DNA of 64,000 bases from NCBI RefSeq assembly GCF_017874315.1, contig NZ_JAGGLG010000023.1, positions 1 through 64,000 of the forward strand. The letters are read 5' to 3'. The stretch's first letter is position 1. Every line of letters begins with the position of its first letter. The notes under the pieces were generated by a model that was given only the letters and a program-made list of their open reading frames with translations, searched no databases and was not told the DNA's origin. This document shows positions 1 through 8,117 of the stretch, in pieces. A program made the translations under genes and the position numbers. Source of the stretch: Symbiobacterium terraclitae. GTDB lineage: Bacteria > Bacillota > Sulfobacillia > Symbiobacteriales > Symbiobacteriaceae.

Positions 1-93
1 AAACCGCAATGGAAACCAAATCGGCCCCGTAGGGTTGGCAGGTGGCTCACTATTTGATGATCAAAGTGGCTCCCAATCTCTTGATCAAACACA
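1..93. mobile_element. Terminal end of an IS21-family-like insertion sequence
   Basis: Two adjacent 24-bp direct repeats occupy 42-65 and 66-89. Both begin GTGGCTC and end TGATCAAA, and they match at about 19 of 24 positions; a terminal CA follows at 92-93. Tandem repeats just inside a TG...CA terminus are typical of IS21-family ends. No transposase reading frame is visible, since the rest of the element lies left of the window. Immediately after position 93 the sequence becomes an in-frame ABC ATPase, so the element sits inside that gene. Family assignment is inference from the repeat pattern. Confidence 0.6.
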
Positions 94-520
94 GACGTGG
101 AACAGCATCCTCGAGGCCAGGCGGATGGGTGCGACGATCTTCCTGACAACTCAGGTGATGGAGGAGGCGGAGGCGCTCTGCAACCGGGTTGCGCTGCTGT
201 TCAACGGCGAGCTCGCACTCGACAGCCCCCTGCACGAGCTGAAGGCGCGCCTCGGCATCACTCGGGTGGAGATGTCCGTCACGGGCCTCACGCCTGAAGC
301 CGTCGAGGCGATCCTGGGCAGGTGGAAGGACGAGAACCTGATCGCAGAGGGAACGCAGAGCCTTCCGCGGGTGACGGTGCTCGTCAGGGGTGACCGGGCG
401 CCGCTGCCGGAGCTGGTTCAGGCGGTCATGAACCAGGGGGGCCGGCTCACCCACATCGATATCCGCCCGCCCTCCCTGGAGGATATCTACCTGCACGTCG
501 TAAAGGGGGGTCAGGCATGA
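94..520 (+). pseudogene. 3' remnant of an ABC transporter ATP-binding protein gene
   Basis: The remnant encodes the last ~140 residues of an ABC ATPase of the drug/lipid export class. The H-loop region reads TIFLTTQVMEEAEALCNRVAL (T-Q in place of the usual T-H before the MEEAE motif), and the typical C-terminal domain ending SLEDIYLHVVKGGQA follows. Walker A, the Q-loop, the signature motif and Walker B are missing because an insertion-sequence end replaces the upstream sequence. The frame stays open into the element (TTG at 35), so a short chimeric peptide is possible but could not hydrolyse ATP. It overlaps the following permease by ATGA, showing that the two were one operon. Confidence 0.8.
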
Positions 521-1275
521 GCCCCGTCCTGGTGGCGCTCCTGCGCGAGTGGCACGTCGGGCTGAAGTCCCCGCGGGCCATCATCAACCACCTGCTGTCG
601 CCGGTCATATACCTCCTGATCTTCGCCCCCTCCATGGCCGCGACGCTGCCGGCCATCGCGTGGCGCGGCGAGTCGATGCCCTACCTGGCCTACGTCGTGC
701 CGGGGCTGATGGCCGTGACCTCGGTCTCCATCGGCAACGGAGTGGGCGTCTCCATCTATATCGACAAGCTGACCGGCGAGCTCGAGATGCTGTTCGGCCT
801 GCCGATTCACCGGTTCGTGCTCATCGTCGGCCTGTGCGGGAATGCCGCCCTCCGGGCCGGTGCGGTCGGTGCGATCATCTGGGGCATGGTCGCTTTCACC
901 GCGCCGGAGATGCTTGGCGGCGGGCCTGCAGGCGTGGCGGGCAGCCTCCTGGTGGTCATGGTCTCCGCCGTGGCGTGGACGCTCCTGTCGGTCGTCCTGG
1001 CGTGCCGGATCCGCAGTCAGGAGAATTTCAACCTGGCGGTCAACCTGCTGGGTCTGCCGATCATGCTCACGTCGTCGGTCTTCTACAACCCGGCCCAGGG
1101 CCTGGCGGCGACGCGGTGGCTGGCGCAGGTGAACCCGCTCAGTTTCGCGTCGGATATCATCCGGATGCTCGCGGCCGGCCGCGCCCCGCTGTGGACGGAC
1201 GTCCTGGGCCTGGCGCTGTTCCTCGTGGTCATGCTCTGTCTGGCCGTCCTCTCCATCAACACGGCCATCGAGTGA
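517..1275 (+). CDS. ABC-2 type transporter permease
   Basis: This 252-residue integral membrane protein has about six hydrophobic segments (roughly residues 24-46, 57-78, 95-122, 136-160, 170-190 and 228-247). The arrangement LSPVIYLLIF...YLAYVVPGLMA...PLSFASDIIR is typical of ABC-2 permeases that export drugs, lipids or polysaccharide. Its ATG overlaps the stop of the truncated ATPase gene (ATGA), so it was co-translated with that subunit. Because the partner ATPase is disrupted, this permease is probably non-functional unless another ATPase serves it. The substrate is unknown. Confidence 0.8.
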   Translation: MSPVLVALLREWHVGLKSPRAIINHLLSPVIYLLIFAPSMAATLPAIAWRGESMPYLAYVVPGLMAVTSVSIGNGVGVSIYIDKLTGELEMLFGLPIHRFVLIVGLCGNAALRAGAVGAIIWGMVAFTAPEMLGGGPAGVAGSLLVVMVSAVAWTLLSVVLACRIRSQENFNLAVNLLGLPIMLTSSVFYNPAQGLAATRWLAQVNPLSFASDIIRMLAAGRAPLWTDVLGLALFLVVMLCLAVLSINTAIE

Positions 1276-1421
1276 CGCCCTGCGGCGGCCGCCATACCGC
1301 CCCGACTTGAGCCGGTCCGCAATCGGCTGGCGGCGCTGTTCTTTCCCGGGGAGCGCTGAAGCAGACCGTATGGCTGAAGCCCCCGGGGGCCGCATGGGAA
1401 CCGCATCAGGCACATAAGTAT

Positions 1422-1449
1422 GTGGCACGTCCCAGGTGGGACGTGCCAC
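1422..1449. other. Perfect 12-bp stem hairpin upstream of ylbJ
   Basis: GTGGCACGTCCC at 1422-1433 pairs with GGGACGTGCCAC at 1438-1449 around a 4-nt loop. No T-run follows (TCTGATTCC). It sits 8 bp before the ylbJ ribosome binding site, so it may be a U-less terminator for the ABC genes, a leader hairpin for ylbJ, or an operator. Confidence 0.6.
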
Positions 1450-1469
1450 TCTGATTCCGGAGGTGCCCC

Positions 1470-2711
1470 ATGCGAGGCAAGCTACCCACCCTGGCCCTGG
1501 CCGCGGCGGTGGTCATGCTGACCCTGTCACTGGTGATCTACCCCAAGGAGTCGCTCGAGGCGGCCAAGGACGGGATGAACCTCTTCTTCACGGTGGTCTT
1601 CCCTTCGCTGCTGCCCTTCTTCATCCTGAGCGAGATGATGCTGGGGCTCGGGGTGGTGCACTTCATCGGGGTTCTCTTCACGCCGCTGATGCGCCCCCTC
1701 TTCAACGTTCCGGGCGAGGGTGCGTTCGTGCTCTCCATGGGGCTCGCCGCGGGCTTCCCCATGGACGCGGTGATCACCGCCCGTTTCCGCAGGGGCAACA
1801 TGTGCACCCGGGTCGAGGGTGAGCGCATGCTGGCCTTCTCCAACACCGCCGACCCCCTCTTCATCTGGGGGGCCGTGGCGGTGGGCATGTTCGGCATGCC
1901 CGCGCTCGGCGGCACGATGGCCCTGGCCCACTACATCGCCGCCCTCCTCGTGGGGCTGACTTTCCGCTTCTACGGCCTGAACGAGACCGAGTACACCCCT
2001 GAGCCCCGGCGAGAGGGAAGCATGCTGAGCCGGGCGGTGCAGGCGCTCATCAGGGCCCGCCGGGAGGACGGCCGGCCCGTGGGCCAGATGCTGGGCGATG
2101 CCATCACCGACTCCGTCAAGACCATGGCGCTCATCTGCGGCTACATCATCCTCTTCTCCACCATCGCCCGCATGATTGACGTGTCCGGCGTCTTCCCGTA
2201 CCTCGCCGCGCCGTTCGAGTCGCTCTTCCGCCTGTTCGGCATCGACCCCGCCCTGGTCCGGGCCGCGGTGACGGGTCTGCTGGAGGTCGACCTTGGCACG
2301 CTCGCCGCCTCCCGGGCCACCGGTGCGCCGCTGGTGCAGCAGGTCGCCGTGGCGGGGGCGATCATCGGCTGGAGCGGGCTGTCCGTCCACGGCCAGGTGG
2401 CCAGCGTCCTGACGGGCACCGACATCCGCATGGGCCCGTACGTGGCCGCCCGGCTGCTGCACGCCGTGCTGGCGTTCATCGCCACGCTGGTCCTGCTCCC
2501 GACGGCGAGGATCCCCGGTCTCGGGATGGCCCGCGTGCTGCCCGCCCTGGGCGGCCTGCCGGACGGGCTCTGGCGGGTCTCCTTCCTGGATTATCTGGTG
2601 CGGGGTGCGGGCTGGTCTCTGGCCGTCCCGCTCGGCCTGGCGCTGGTCGGCGTGACCGCCGCCGCGCTGACCGGCGGGCTGCGCTGGGCGTACTTCTACG
2701 CGCGTCGGTGA
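1470..2711 (+). CDS. ylbJ: YlbJ-like sporulation integral membrane protein
   Basis: This 413-residue polytopic membrane protein belongs to the nucleoside-recognition (Gate) fold family of sporulation membrane proteins (YlbJ/SpoIIIA-linked type). It shows the family pattern MNLFFTVVFPSLLPFFILSE near residue 35, GLAAGFPMDA near 90 and a second repeat half GYIILFSTIARMI near 220. In Bacillus, YlbJ is a mother-cell (sigma-E) protein needed for spore-cortex and resistance functions. The start is supported by GGAGGT at 1459-1464. It appears monocistronic. It is one of the clearest signs that this organism makes endospores. I see no convincing sigma-E promoter upstream. Confidence 0.85.
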   Translation: MRGKLPTLALAAAVVMLTLSLVIYPKESLEAAKDGMNLFFTVVFPSLLPFFILSEMMLGLGVVHFIGVLFTPLMRPLFNVPGEGAFVLSMGLAAGFPMDAVITARFRRGNMCTRVEGERMLAFSNTADPLFIWGAVAVGMFGMPALGGTMALAHYIAALLVGLTFRFYGLNETEYTPEPRREGSMLSRAVQALIRARREDGRPVGQMLGDAITDSVKTMALICGYIILFSTIARMIDVSGVFPYLAAPFESLFRLFGIDPALVRAAVTGLLEVDLGTLAASRATGAPLVQQVAVAGAIIGWSGLSVHGQVASVLTGTDIRMGPYVAARLLHAVLAFIATLVLLPTARIPGLGMARVLPALGGLPDGLWRVSFLDYLVRGAGWSLAVPLGLALVGVTAAALTGGLRWAYFYARR

Positions 2712-2717
2712 CGCGCT

Positions 2718-2802
2718 GGTCGGGCACGAGTTGGTTGGGTACATTGCTCGGCACCGAGTTCGTTGGACACCGGAGGGGCCGGGTACCGGGCTGGTCAGGC
2801 AC
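2718..2802. repeat. Degenerate ~15-bp tandem repeats upstream of ppa
   Basis: Six imperfect copies of a decamer close to GGTYGGGYAC begin near 2718, 2733, 2746, 2761, 2777 and 2793, at intervals of 13-16 bp (examples: GGTCGGGCAC, GGTTGGGTAC, CGTTGGACAC, GGTCAGGCAC). No reading frame explains the periodicity. It could be a decayed minisatellite or an array of protein-binding sites. Confidence 0.45.
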
Positions 2803-2857
2803 AGGGGCAGGGGGGCATGCGAAGCAAGCCGTGGGAGCGCCCGCGCGCACCGGCGGC

Positions 2858-2886
2858 TTGCTTGCCGTTTGATGCCTTACTATAAT
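2858..2886 (+). promoter_or_regulatory. Sigma-A promoter of ppa
   Basis: TTGCTT (2858-2863), a 17-bp spacer and a consensus TATAAT (2881-2886) form a strong promoter. The -35 lies in the right arm of a perfect 10-bp inverted repeat (AAGCAAGCCG at 2822-2831 and CGGCTTGCTT at 2854-2863), which could be an operator or the end of an upstream hairpin. The promoter places the transcript start near 2893, which rules out the ATG at 2885 as the ppa start. Confidence 0.8.
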
Positions 2887-2932
2887 GGCAACGTGGAACC
2901 AGGCTCCAAATGCTGCGAAAGGGGTCTTACCG

Positions 2933-3436
2933 GTGTCGCATGGTGAGGTTGAGGCGATTGTCGAGATCCCTGCAGGCAGCCAGAACAAGTACGAGCTTGA
3001 CAAGGAGCGCGGCCTTCTCCGCCTGGACCGGGTGCTCTATTCCCCCGTCCACTACCCGGCGGACTACGGGTACATCGAGGGTACGCTGGAGGAGGATGGG
3101 GACCCGATCGACATCCTCATCCTGGTCTCCAATCCGACCCTGCCGGGCTGCATCGTGGATGCCCGCCTGATCGGCGTCCTGGAGATGGCCGACGACAAGG
3201 GGGTCGACAACAAGCTGCTCGGGGTTGCGTCCAGGGATCCCCGCTACGCGCACGTGACCGACCTGGACGGGGTGCCCCCGCACCGGCTGCGGGAGATCGA
3301 GCACTTCTTCAGGACGTACAAGGACCTTGAGGGGAAACAGACTGTCATCAACGGCTGGTTCGGCCGTGAAGCGGCCCTGGCCAGACTGAGGGCCGCACAG
3401 GAAAACTACGCCCGGGCCTCTGCGCGGAAGAGGTGA
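2933..3436 (+). CDS. ppa: Inorganic pyrophosphatase (family I)
   Basis: The protein is a cytoplasmic soluble pyrophosphatase that hydrolyses PPi to two phosphates and so drives nucleic-acid and aminoacyl-tRNA synthesis. It is 167 residues from the GTG at 2933, normal for the family. Recognisable elements are VEIPAGSQNKYELDK at the N-terminus, DYGYIEGT, and the metal-binding stretch EDGDPIDILIL containing the acidic residues of the family signature. The GTG start is chosen because AAAGGGG at 2918-2924 precedes it and the upstream ATG overlaps the -10 element. It appears to be a single-gene transcript with its own strong promoter. Confidence 0.92.
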   Translation: MSHGEVEAIVEIPAGSQNKYELDKERGLLRLDRVLYSPVHYPADYGYIEGTLEEDGDPIDILILVSNPTLPGCIVDARLIGVLEMADDKGVDNKLLGVASRDPRYAHVTDLDGVPPHRLREIEHFFRTYKDLEGKQTVINGWFGREAALARLRAAQENYARASARKR

Positions 3437-3574
3437 CCGGGGCACAGCGGATGACAGGGTGCGGCGGCCGGGCTCCGGTGCGGGCAGGATCGCCGCCCTC
3501 GCATTCATGAGGCCCCTGAGTTTCGAGCACGATAGACGGTAACGCGGGCGCCCAGATGGCAAGGTGGTAATGAC

Positions 3575-6187
3575 GTGAGAGAACAGATCGCAGAGTTCAT
3601 CCGGGAGAAGGCGTACAAGCCGCTGGGCTTCACCGAGCTGGCGCAGGCGATGGGCATCCCGGAGAAGCAGCACGAGCAGCTGCGCAAGACCCTGGAACAG
3701 ATGGAGCGCGCGGGCGAGGTGGTGCGAACGCGGACCGAGCGCTACGGCGCGCCCGAGCGGATGAACCTGGTGGTCGGGCGGCTTCAGGGGCACCCGCGGG
3801 GGTTCGGCTTCGTCGTCTCCGACCAGCCCGGCGTGGAGGACCTCTTCATCGGTCGGGAGGCGCTGAACGGCGCCTGGCACAACGACCGGGTCATCGCGCG
3901 CATCACCCCGCCCGCGCTGAGCGGCGGCCGCCGGGAGGGCGAGGTGATCCGGATCCTCGAGCGGGCGAACCCCCGGGTCGTGGGCACCTTCGAGGCGACC
4001 AAACACCTGGCCTACGTCGTGCCCGACGAGAAGCGCCTGCCGGAGGACATCTACGTCCCCAAGGGCATGACCAACGGCGCCAGGAGCGGCGAGAAGGTCG
4101 TCGTGCAGATCGTGCAGTGGCCCGACGCCCGGCGCGGCGCGGAGGGGCGCATCGTCGAGCGGCTGGGGATGAAGGGCGAGGTCGGCGTCGACATCGTGAG
4201 CGTCATCCGCAAGTACGGTCTTCCGGAGGCCTTCCCGGCCAACGTGCTGCGGGAGGCCGAGCAGGTGCCCGAGGAGGTCACGCCGGAGGCCGTCCAGGAG
4301 AGCAACCGGCGCGACCTGCGCTCCTGGACGATCGTCACCATCGACGGCGAGGACGCCAAGGACCTGGACGACGCGGTCAGCGTGGTCCGGCTCGGCAAGA
4401 GCCGCTGGCAGCTGGGCGTGCACATCGCGGACGTGGCCCACTACGTGGCCGAGGGCTCGGCGCTGGACCGGGAGGCCTACAGGCGGGGCACCTCCGTCTA
4501 CCTCGCCGACCGGGTGGTGCCGATGCTGCCGCCCCGGCTCTCCAACGGCATCTGCTCGCTCAACCCGGGCGTCGACCGGCTCACCCTCTCGTGCGTGATG
4601 GAGATCGACGGGGAGGGGAAGGTGCGGTCCTACGAGATCTTCCCCTCGGTGATCCGCACCGCGGCGCGCCTCACCTACACGCGTGTCAACCAGATCCTGG
4701 GCGGCGAGCCCGGGGCCGAGAAGGGGCTGGAGGCGCTGGTGCCGCTCTGCCGCGAGATGGCCAGCCTGATGGCCGTTCTGCGCGAGCGGCGCATGCGGCG
4801 CGGCGCCCTGGACTTCGACCTGCCGGAGGCGAAGGTGCATCTGAACGACCGCGGCTGGCCCACGGAGGTCCGGCGCGTCGACCGCGGCACGGCGGAGCGC
4901 ATCATCGAGGAGTTCATGCTCGTGGCCAACGAGACCGTGGCCGAGCACTGCACCACACGGGGCCTTCCGCTGCTCTTCCGCGTCCACGAGGCCCCGGCGG
5001 CGGACCGCATCGCCGGGCTGCGGGAGTTCCTGGGCCTGTTCGGCTACAACCTGCGGCTGCCGCGGGACGGCTCCGTCACCCCCGCAGACCTGCAGAAAGT
5101 GACTGAGTGGTGCCAGGGCCGCCCGGAGGAGGGCCTGATCGGCTCCGTGCTCCTGCGCACTATGCGCCAGGCCAGGTACAGCGAGGAGCCGGAGGGGCAC
5201 TTCGGGCTCGCGACCGAGCACTACTGCCACTTCACCTCGCCGATCCGCCGCTACCCTGACCTGGTGGTGCACCGGGTGCTGCGGGCCCACCTCCTGCACC
5301 CGCGGGGGCTGCCCGGGAAGCTGCGGGCGCGGTGGGAACGGACGATGCCCGAGGCCGCCAGGCACTGCTCCGAGCGGGAGCGCGTCGCGATGGAGGCCGA
5401 GCGGGAGACCATCGAGCTGAAGAAGGCCGAGTTCATGTCCGACAAGATCGGCCAGCAGTTCCCCGGCGTGATCTCCGGCGTGACCCAGTGGGGGTTCTAC
5501 GTGCAGCTGGAGAACACCGTGGAGGGCCTGGTGCACATCTCCACCCTCACCGACGACTACTACCACTTCTACAGCGAGCACTACGCGCTGATCGGCGAGC
5601 GCACCCGGCGCCGCTTCCGCCTGGGCGACCGGGTCGTGGTGCGGGTCCTGAAGGTGGATGTGGACAACCGGCAGATCGATTTCGCGCTGGATGCCGACAC
5701 CGAGGTCCACACCGTGGTCGCCACGGGCCGCGCGGGGCGGCAGCGGGCCGCCCGCAAGGCGGCGGCCGCCGGCAGGCCCGAGCCCGAGCGGCCGAAGCGC
5801 AAGGGGCGGCGGAAGGCGTCGGGCAAGGCGAAGGCAGCCGAGTCCCGCGAGGCGCCTGCGGCCCGTGCTGAGGCGGCCGGTTCAGCCGAGACAGCGCTGA
5901 GGCGGCAGGAGCGGTCGGATCAGCCCGAGCGCGAGCACAAGGTGGTCAAGCTCCACGCCCAGGCGAAGGGCAGTGGCCGGTTCGACATGTGGGGCCTTCC
6001 TGTTCCCGAGCACAGGCTCCGGGCGCGGGATGCCGCGGATCCCACGGTGAACAACCCTTTCTCGCTGAGCCGGCCCGCGGCAGACGACGATGACGCCCCC
6101 CACGGCGAGGCCCAGCGGCCGGTCCGGCTGGCGCGCCGACCGCGGCGGCGGGCGGAGGCCCGCAAGCGGAACGGTGACAACGGGTGA
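3575..6187 (+). CDS. rnr: Ribonuclease R (3'-5' exoribonuclease)
   Basis: The protein is a processive 3'-5' exoribonuclease of the RNB family that degrades structured RNA and acts with SmpB-tmRNA on non-stop mRNAs. At 870 residues it has an N-terminal winged-helix-like region (about 1-60), a cold-shock domain (GHPRGFGFVVSD near 75), an RNB catalytic domain with the metal-binding DGEDAKDLDDAV near 257-268, and an S1 domain (about 629-705). A long Arg/Lys/Ala-rich tail follows (about 715-870), longer than in Bacillus RNase R. The GTG start is preceded by AAGGTGG at 3561. The neighbours smpB and ssrA fit a shared role in ribosome rescue. Confidence 0.95.
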   Translation: MREQIAEFIREKAYKPLGFTELAQAMGIPEKQHEQLRKTLEQMERAGEVVRTRTERYGAPERMNLVVGRLQGHPRGFGFVVSDQPGVEDLFIGREALNGAWHNDRVIARITPPALSGGRREGEVIRILERANPRVVGTFEATKHLAYVVPDEKRLPEDIYVPKGMTNGARSGEKVVVQIVQWPDARRGAEGRIVERLGMKGEVGVDIVSVIRKYGLPEAFPANVLREAEQVPEEVTPEAVQESNRRDLRSWTIVTIDGEDAKDLDDAVSVVRLGKSRWQLGVHIADVAHYVAEGSALDREAYRRGTSVYLADRVVPMLPPRLSNGICSLNPGVDRLTLSCVMEIDGEGKVRSYEIFPSVIRTAARLTYTRVNQILGGEPGAEKGLEALVPLCREMASLMAVLRERRMRRGALDFDLPEAKVHLNDRGWPTEVRRVDRGTAERIIEEFMLVANETVAEHCTTRGLPLLFRVHEAPAADRIAGLREFLGLFGYNLRLPRDGSVTPADLQKVTEWCQGRPEEGLIGSVLLRTMRQARYSEEPEGHFGLATEHYCHFTSPIRRYPDLVVHRVLRAHLLHPRGLPGKLRARWERTMPEAARHCSERERVAMEAERETIELKKAEFMSDKIGQQFPGVISGVTQWGFYVQLENTVEGLVHISTLTDDYYHFYSEHYALIGERTRRRFRLGDRVVVRVLKVDVDNRQIDFALDADTEVHTVVATGRAGRQRAARKAAAAGRPEPERPKRKGRRKASGKAKAAESREAPAARAEAAGSAETALRRQERSDQPEREHKVVKLHAQAKGSGRFDMWGLPVPEHRLRARDAADPTVNNPFSLSRPAADDDDAPHGEAQRPVRLARRPRRRAEARKRNGDNG

Positions 6188-6194
6188 TGGCAGA

Positions 6195-6228
6195 GGCTCC
6201 CGGCTGCGTTTCAGACCGGGAGCCTTTT
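6195..6228 (+). terminator. Intrinsic terminator after rnr
   Basis: GGCTCCCGG pairs with CCGGGAGCC around a 12-nt loop and is followed by TTTT. It separates rnr from the independently promoted smpB. Confidence 0.85.
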
Positions 6229-6263
6229 CCTGGGTGCGCTGACGAAGTGGAAAAATACGGAGC

Positions 6264-6292
6264 TTGACGTAACATGCGGTACGTGGCATAAT
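6264..6292 (+). promoter_or_regulatory. Sigma-A promoter of smpB
   Basis: TTGACG (6264-6269) and CATAAT (6287-6292) are separated by 17 bp, directly upstream of smpB. No separate strong promoter is obvious before ssrA, so the tmRNA may be made by processing of this transcript. Confidence 0.8.
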
Positions 6293-6316
6293 TAAGCTTC
6301 CGGGCGGGGTGAGAAC

Positions 6317-6796
6317 ATGGCCAAGGGAAAGACCGGTGACGAGATTCAGCCGATCGCGGAGAACCGCAAGGCCCGCCACGACTATTTCGTGGAGGAGACC
6401 TACGAGGCCGGGATCGTTCTCGTCGGTTCCGAGGTCAAGTCCTGCCGCGCCGGACGGGTCAACCTGCGTGACAGCTACGCGCAGATCAAGGACGGCGAGA
6501 TTTTCCTCCACAACTGCCACATCAGCCCGTTCGAGCAGGCCAACCGGTTCAACCACGAGCCGCTCCGGCCGCGCAAGTTGCTGATGCACAAGCGGGAGAT
6601 CCAGCGCCTCTTCGGAAAGGTCCGTGAGAAGGGTTTCACGCTGGTCCCGCTGCGGTTATACTTTAAGAAAGGCAGAGTGAAGGTCGAGCTTGCGCTGGCG
6701 AAGGGCAAGCGCTCCTACGACAAGCGCGAGGACATCGCCGCCCGCGACGTGAAGCAGGAGATGGCCCGTGCCCTGCGGGGCAAGTACGACGACTGA
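6317..6796 (+). CDS. smpB: SsrA-binding protein SmpB
   Basis: SmpB binds tmRNA and delivers it to ribosomes stalled on truncated mRNAs. The 159-residue protein begins its core with [20 protein letters not shown], contains [19 protein letters not shown], and ends with the basic tail [20 protein letters not shown], all diagnostic. The ATG is preceded by GGGGTGA at 6305. It lies just 43 bp before the tmRNA gene and after rnr, so the trans-translation partners are clustered. Confidence 0.97.
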   Translation: MAKGKTGDEIQPIAENRKARHDYFVEETYEAGIVLVGSEVKSCRAGRVNLRDSYAQIKDGEIFLHNCHISPFEQANRFNHEPLRPRKLLMHKREIQRLFGKVREKGFTLVPLRLYFKKGRVKVELALAKGKRSYDKREDIAARDVKQEMARALRGKYDD

Positions 6797-6839
6797 TCCT
6801 GTCCGGTTGGCACACGCTGGGGCGGCCCAGCCAACACAC

Positions 6840-7217
6840 GGGGGCGAATCAGGTTCGACGGGGGAGGATTCATCCAGGACAGCGAGCCGAGGTGGCGGCA
6901 GGCCTCGTTAAACAGGCCGCAAGGCTTAAGTGCCAACGACGATCTTGCTCTCGCTGCGTAAGCAGCACGCGGCGTAACGCCGCGATCGCTCCTCCGGACT
7001 GTGGGCGCCGTGCGCCGGGGTTGTAGCGTCAAAGCAACGGGCTGTTCCTCCCGGGGTGACCGCGGACCCGGGAGGCGAGGAACCTGCTGCGGTTGGTCCG
7101 GGCTGCAGCCCGCCGTCAGGCGGCATCCCGGGCGAGACGCAAAGTGACGGCTGCGCTCGGAGACGTCCTGTTTGAAGCTCTTTCGGACGCGGGAGGCAGA
7201 GCCCGCCGCCTCCACCA
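6840..7217 (+). ncRNA. ssrA: Transfer-messenger RNA (tmRNA, 10Sa RNA)
   Basis: The 5' end GGGGGCG (6840-6846) pairs with CGCCTCC (7207-7213), followed by an encoded ACCA (7214-7217). The 5' domain carries the tmRNA signature AATCAGGTTCGACGGGGG. The resume frame begins at GCC 6932 and encodes ANDDLALAA before TAA (6959-6961), a typical degradation tag. Pseudoknot-forming G/C blocks fill the middle. Length is 378 nt, one piece. Oddity: the T-arm (stem 7189-7193 with 7202-7206) closes an 8-nt loop AGGCAGAG instead of the usual TTCRANN. Confidence 0.93.
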
Positions 7218-7228
7218 GACATCAGCTG

Positions 7229-7261
7229 CGCTCCGTGGCCGAAGGCCGCGGGGCGCGTTTT
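7229..7261 (+). terminator. Terminator of ssrA
   Basis: A 12-bp stem (7229-7240 with 7244-7255, several G-U pairs) closes a GAA loop and is followed by CGTTTT. It lies 11 nt downstream of the mature tmRNA end. Confidence 0.8.
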
Positions 7262-7411
7262 CCTATGCGGACCCTGCGGGCTGCGCAACCTCGTTGGTGC
7301 AAACTTTCCACGACAACCTATTTAGATCATGTGAACCAAACTGAATAGGGGCACGTATTAGAGAATAGGGGGGATGAGCAGGAGAATGCGTTCCCCTCCG
7401 CCAACATTAGG

Positions 7412-7462
7412 ACCATGGGCTTTTCAGGGCGCTTACGTTCCCGGAACCTGAAATCCCATGGT
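7412..7462. promoter_or_regulatory. Long inverted repeat, probable operator of the MarR gene
   Basis: ACCATGGGCTTTTCAGG (7412-7428) is mirrored by CCTGAAATCCCATGGT (7447-7462). The arms match at about 15 positions with one extra base. They flank an 18-nt centre that itself contains TTCCCGGAA. It lies 44 bp before the likely GTG start of a MarR-family repressor, in an unusually AT-rich intergenic region (7300-7380). Autoregulation through this site is inferred. Confidence 0.55.
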
Positions 7463-7505
7463 ACATGAAGACCTTGGCGAAGGACTCCAGTGGGGGGGAC
7501 AGGGT

Positions 7506-7961
7506 GTGCTTGCAAGGCCTTCGGTGAACCAGCAGGTGGCGGAGATCGATGAGCTCCTCAGAGAGGTGGGGGCACTCCTGCGGAAGCGGGGGCGCGATAT
7601 CCTGGGGAACTTCGACATCACCAGCCCGCAGTTCGATGCGCTCCTGGTGCTGCGGGAGCACGGGGAGCTGACCATGGGTGAGCTGTGCGCCAAGATGTAC
7701 CTCGCCTGCAGCACCGCGACCGATCTGATCGACCGCATGGAGCGAAACGGTCTGATCGAGCGGGTGCGCGATACCGCCGACCGCCGGGTGATCCGGCTGC
7801 GGGTCCTGCCGAAGGGCAGCGAACTGATCGAGCAGGTTCTCGAGGCTCGTCAGGCGTACCTTTCCACCGCCATGGCAGGCCTGGGCGCAAGCGACAAGGC
7901 GCGCATCATCCGAACGCTGGAGGAGCTCAGCGCGCTGCTGGCCCGAGACGTTCAGGGCTAG
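7506..7961 (+). CDS. MarR-family transcriptional regulator
   Basis: This winged-helix regulator has 151 residues from the GTG at 7506. The DNA-binding domain is clear: LTMGELCAKMYLACSTATDLIDRMERNGLIERVRDTADRRV, with the beta-wing DRRVIRLRVLPKG. MarR proteins are dimeric repressors relieved by small ligands or oxidation. The GTG is preferred over the ATG at 7458 because the latter lies within the inverted-repeat operator and lacks an SD, whereas GGGGGG at 7493-7498 precedes the GTG. There is no obvious divergently transcribed target; the ligand is unknown. Confidence 0.85.
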   Translation: MLARPSVNQQVAEIDELLREVGALLRKRGRDILGNFDITSPQFDALLVLREHGELTMGELCAKMYLACSTATDLIDRMERNGLIERVRDTADRRVIRLRVLPKGSELIEQVLEARQAYLSTAMAGLGASDKARIIRTLEELSALLARDVQG

Positions 7962-7974
7962 CGGCACGTAAAGG

Positions 7975-8008
7975 GGCAGGCGCCGCCCCCGGCGGGGCGG
8001 CGCCTGCC
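7975..8008 (+). terminator. U-less hairpin after the MarR gene
   Basis: A perfect 15-bp stem (GGCAGGCGCCGCCCC with its complement) closes a 4-nt loop 14 bp after the MarR stop. No T-run follows. It is probably a terminator or mRNA 3'-end stabiliser. Confidence 0.6.
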
Positions 8009-8117
8009 GCGCCTTCAACGGGAAACTCGTGGTATGGCGGCAGCGTCCAACCCGTACGATAGCGATGGCAGCTACAGATCCGCAGCGGGATGCAGCAGCA
8101 CGAGAGGAGACCCCAGC

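Noticed and set aside
2718-2802. CRISPR array
   Set aside because: The units are ~15 bp, degenerate and contiguous, with no constant repeat and unique-spacer structure; no cas genes are near.
2885-2932. ATG at 2885 as the ppa start
   Set aside because: It overlaps the consensus -10 TATAAT; transcription would begin downstream of it.
2927-5710. 927-residue open frame antisense to ppa and rnr
   Set aside because: It is the high-GC shadow of two clear genes; His/Leu/Gln-rich translation with no family motifs and no ribosome binding site.
7093-7344. 83-residue reading frame within ssrA
   Set aside because: It lies within the tmRNA gene and its terminator and is not a protein gene.
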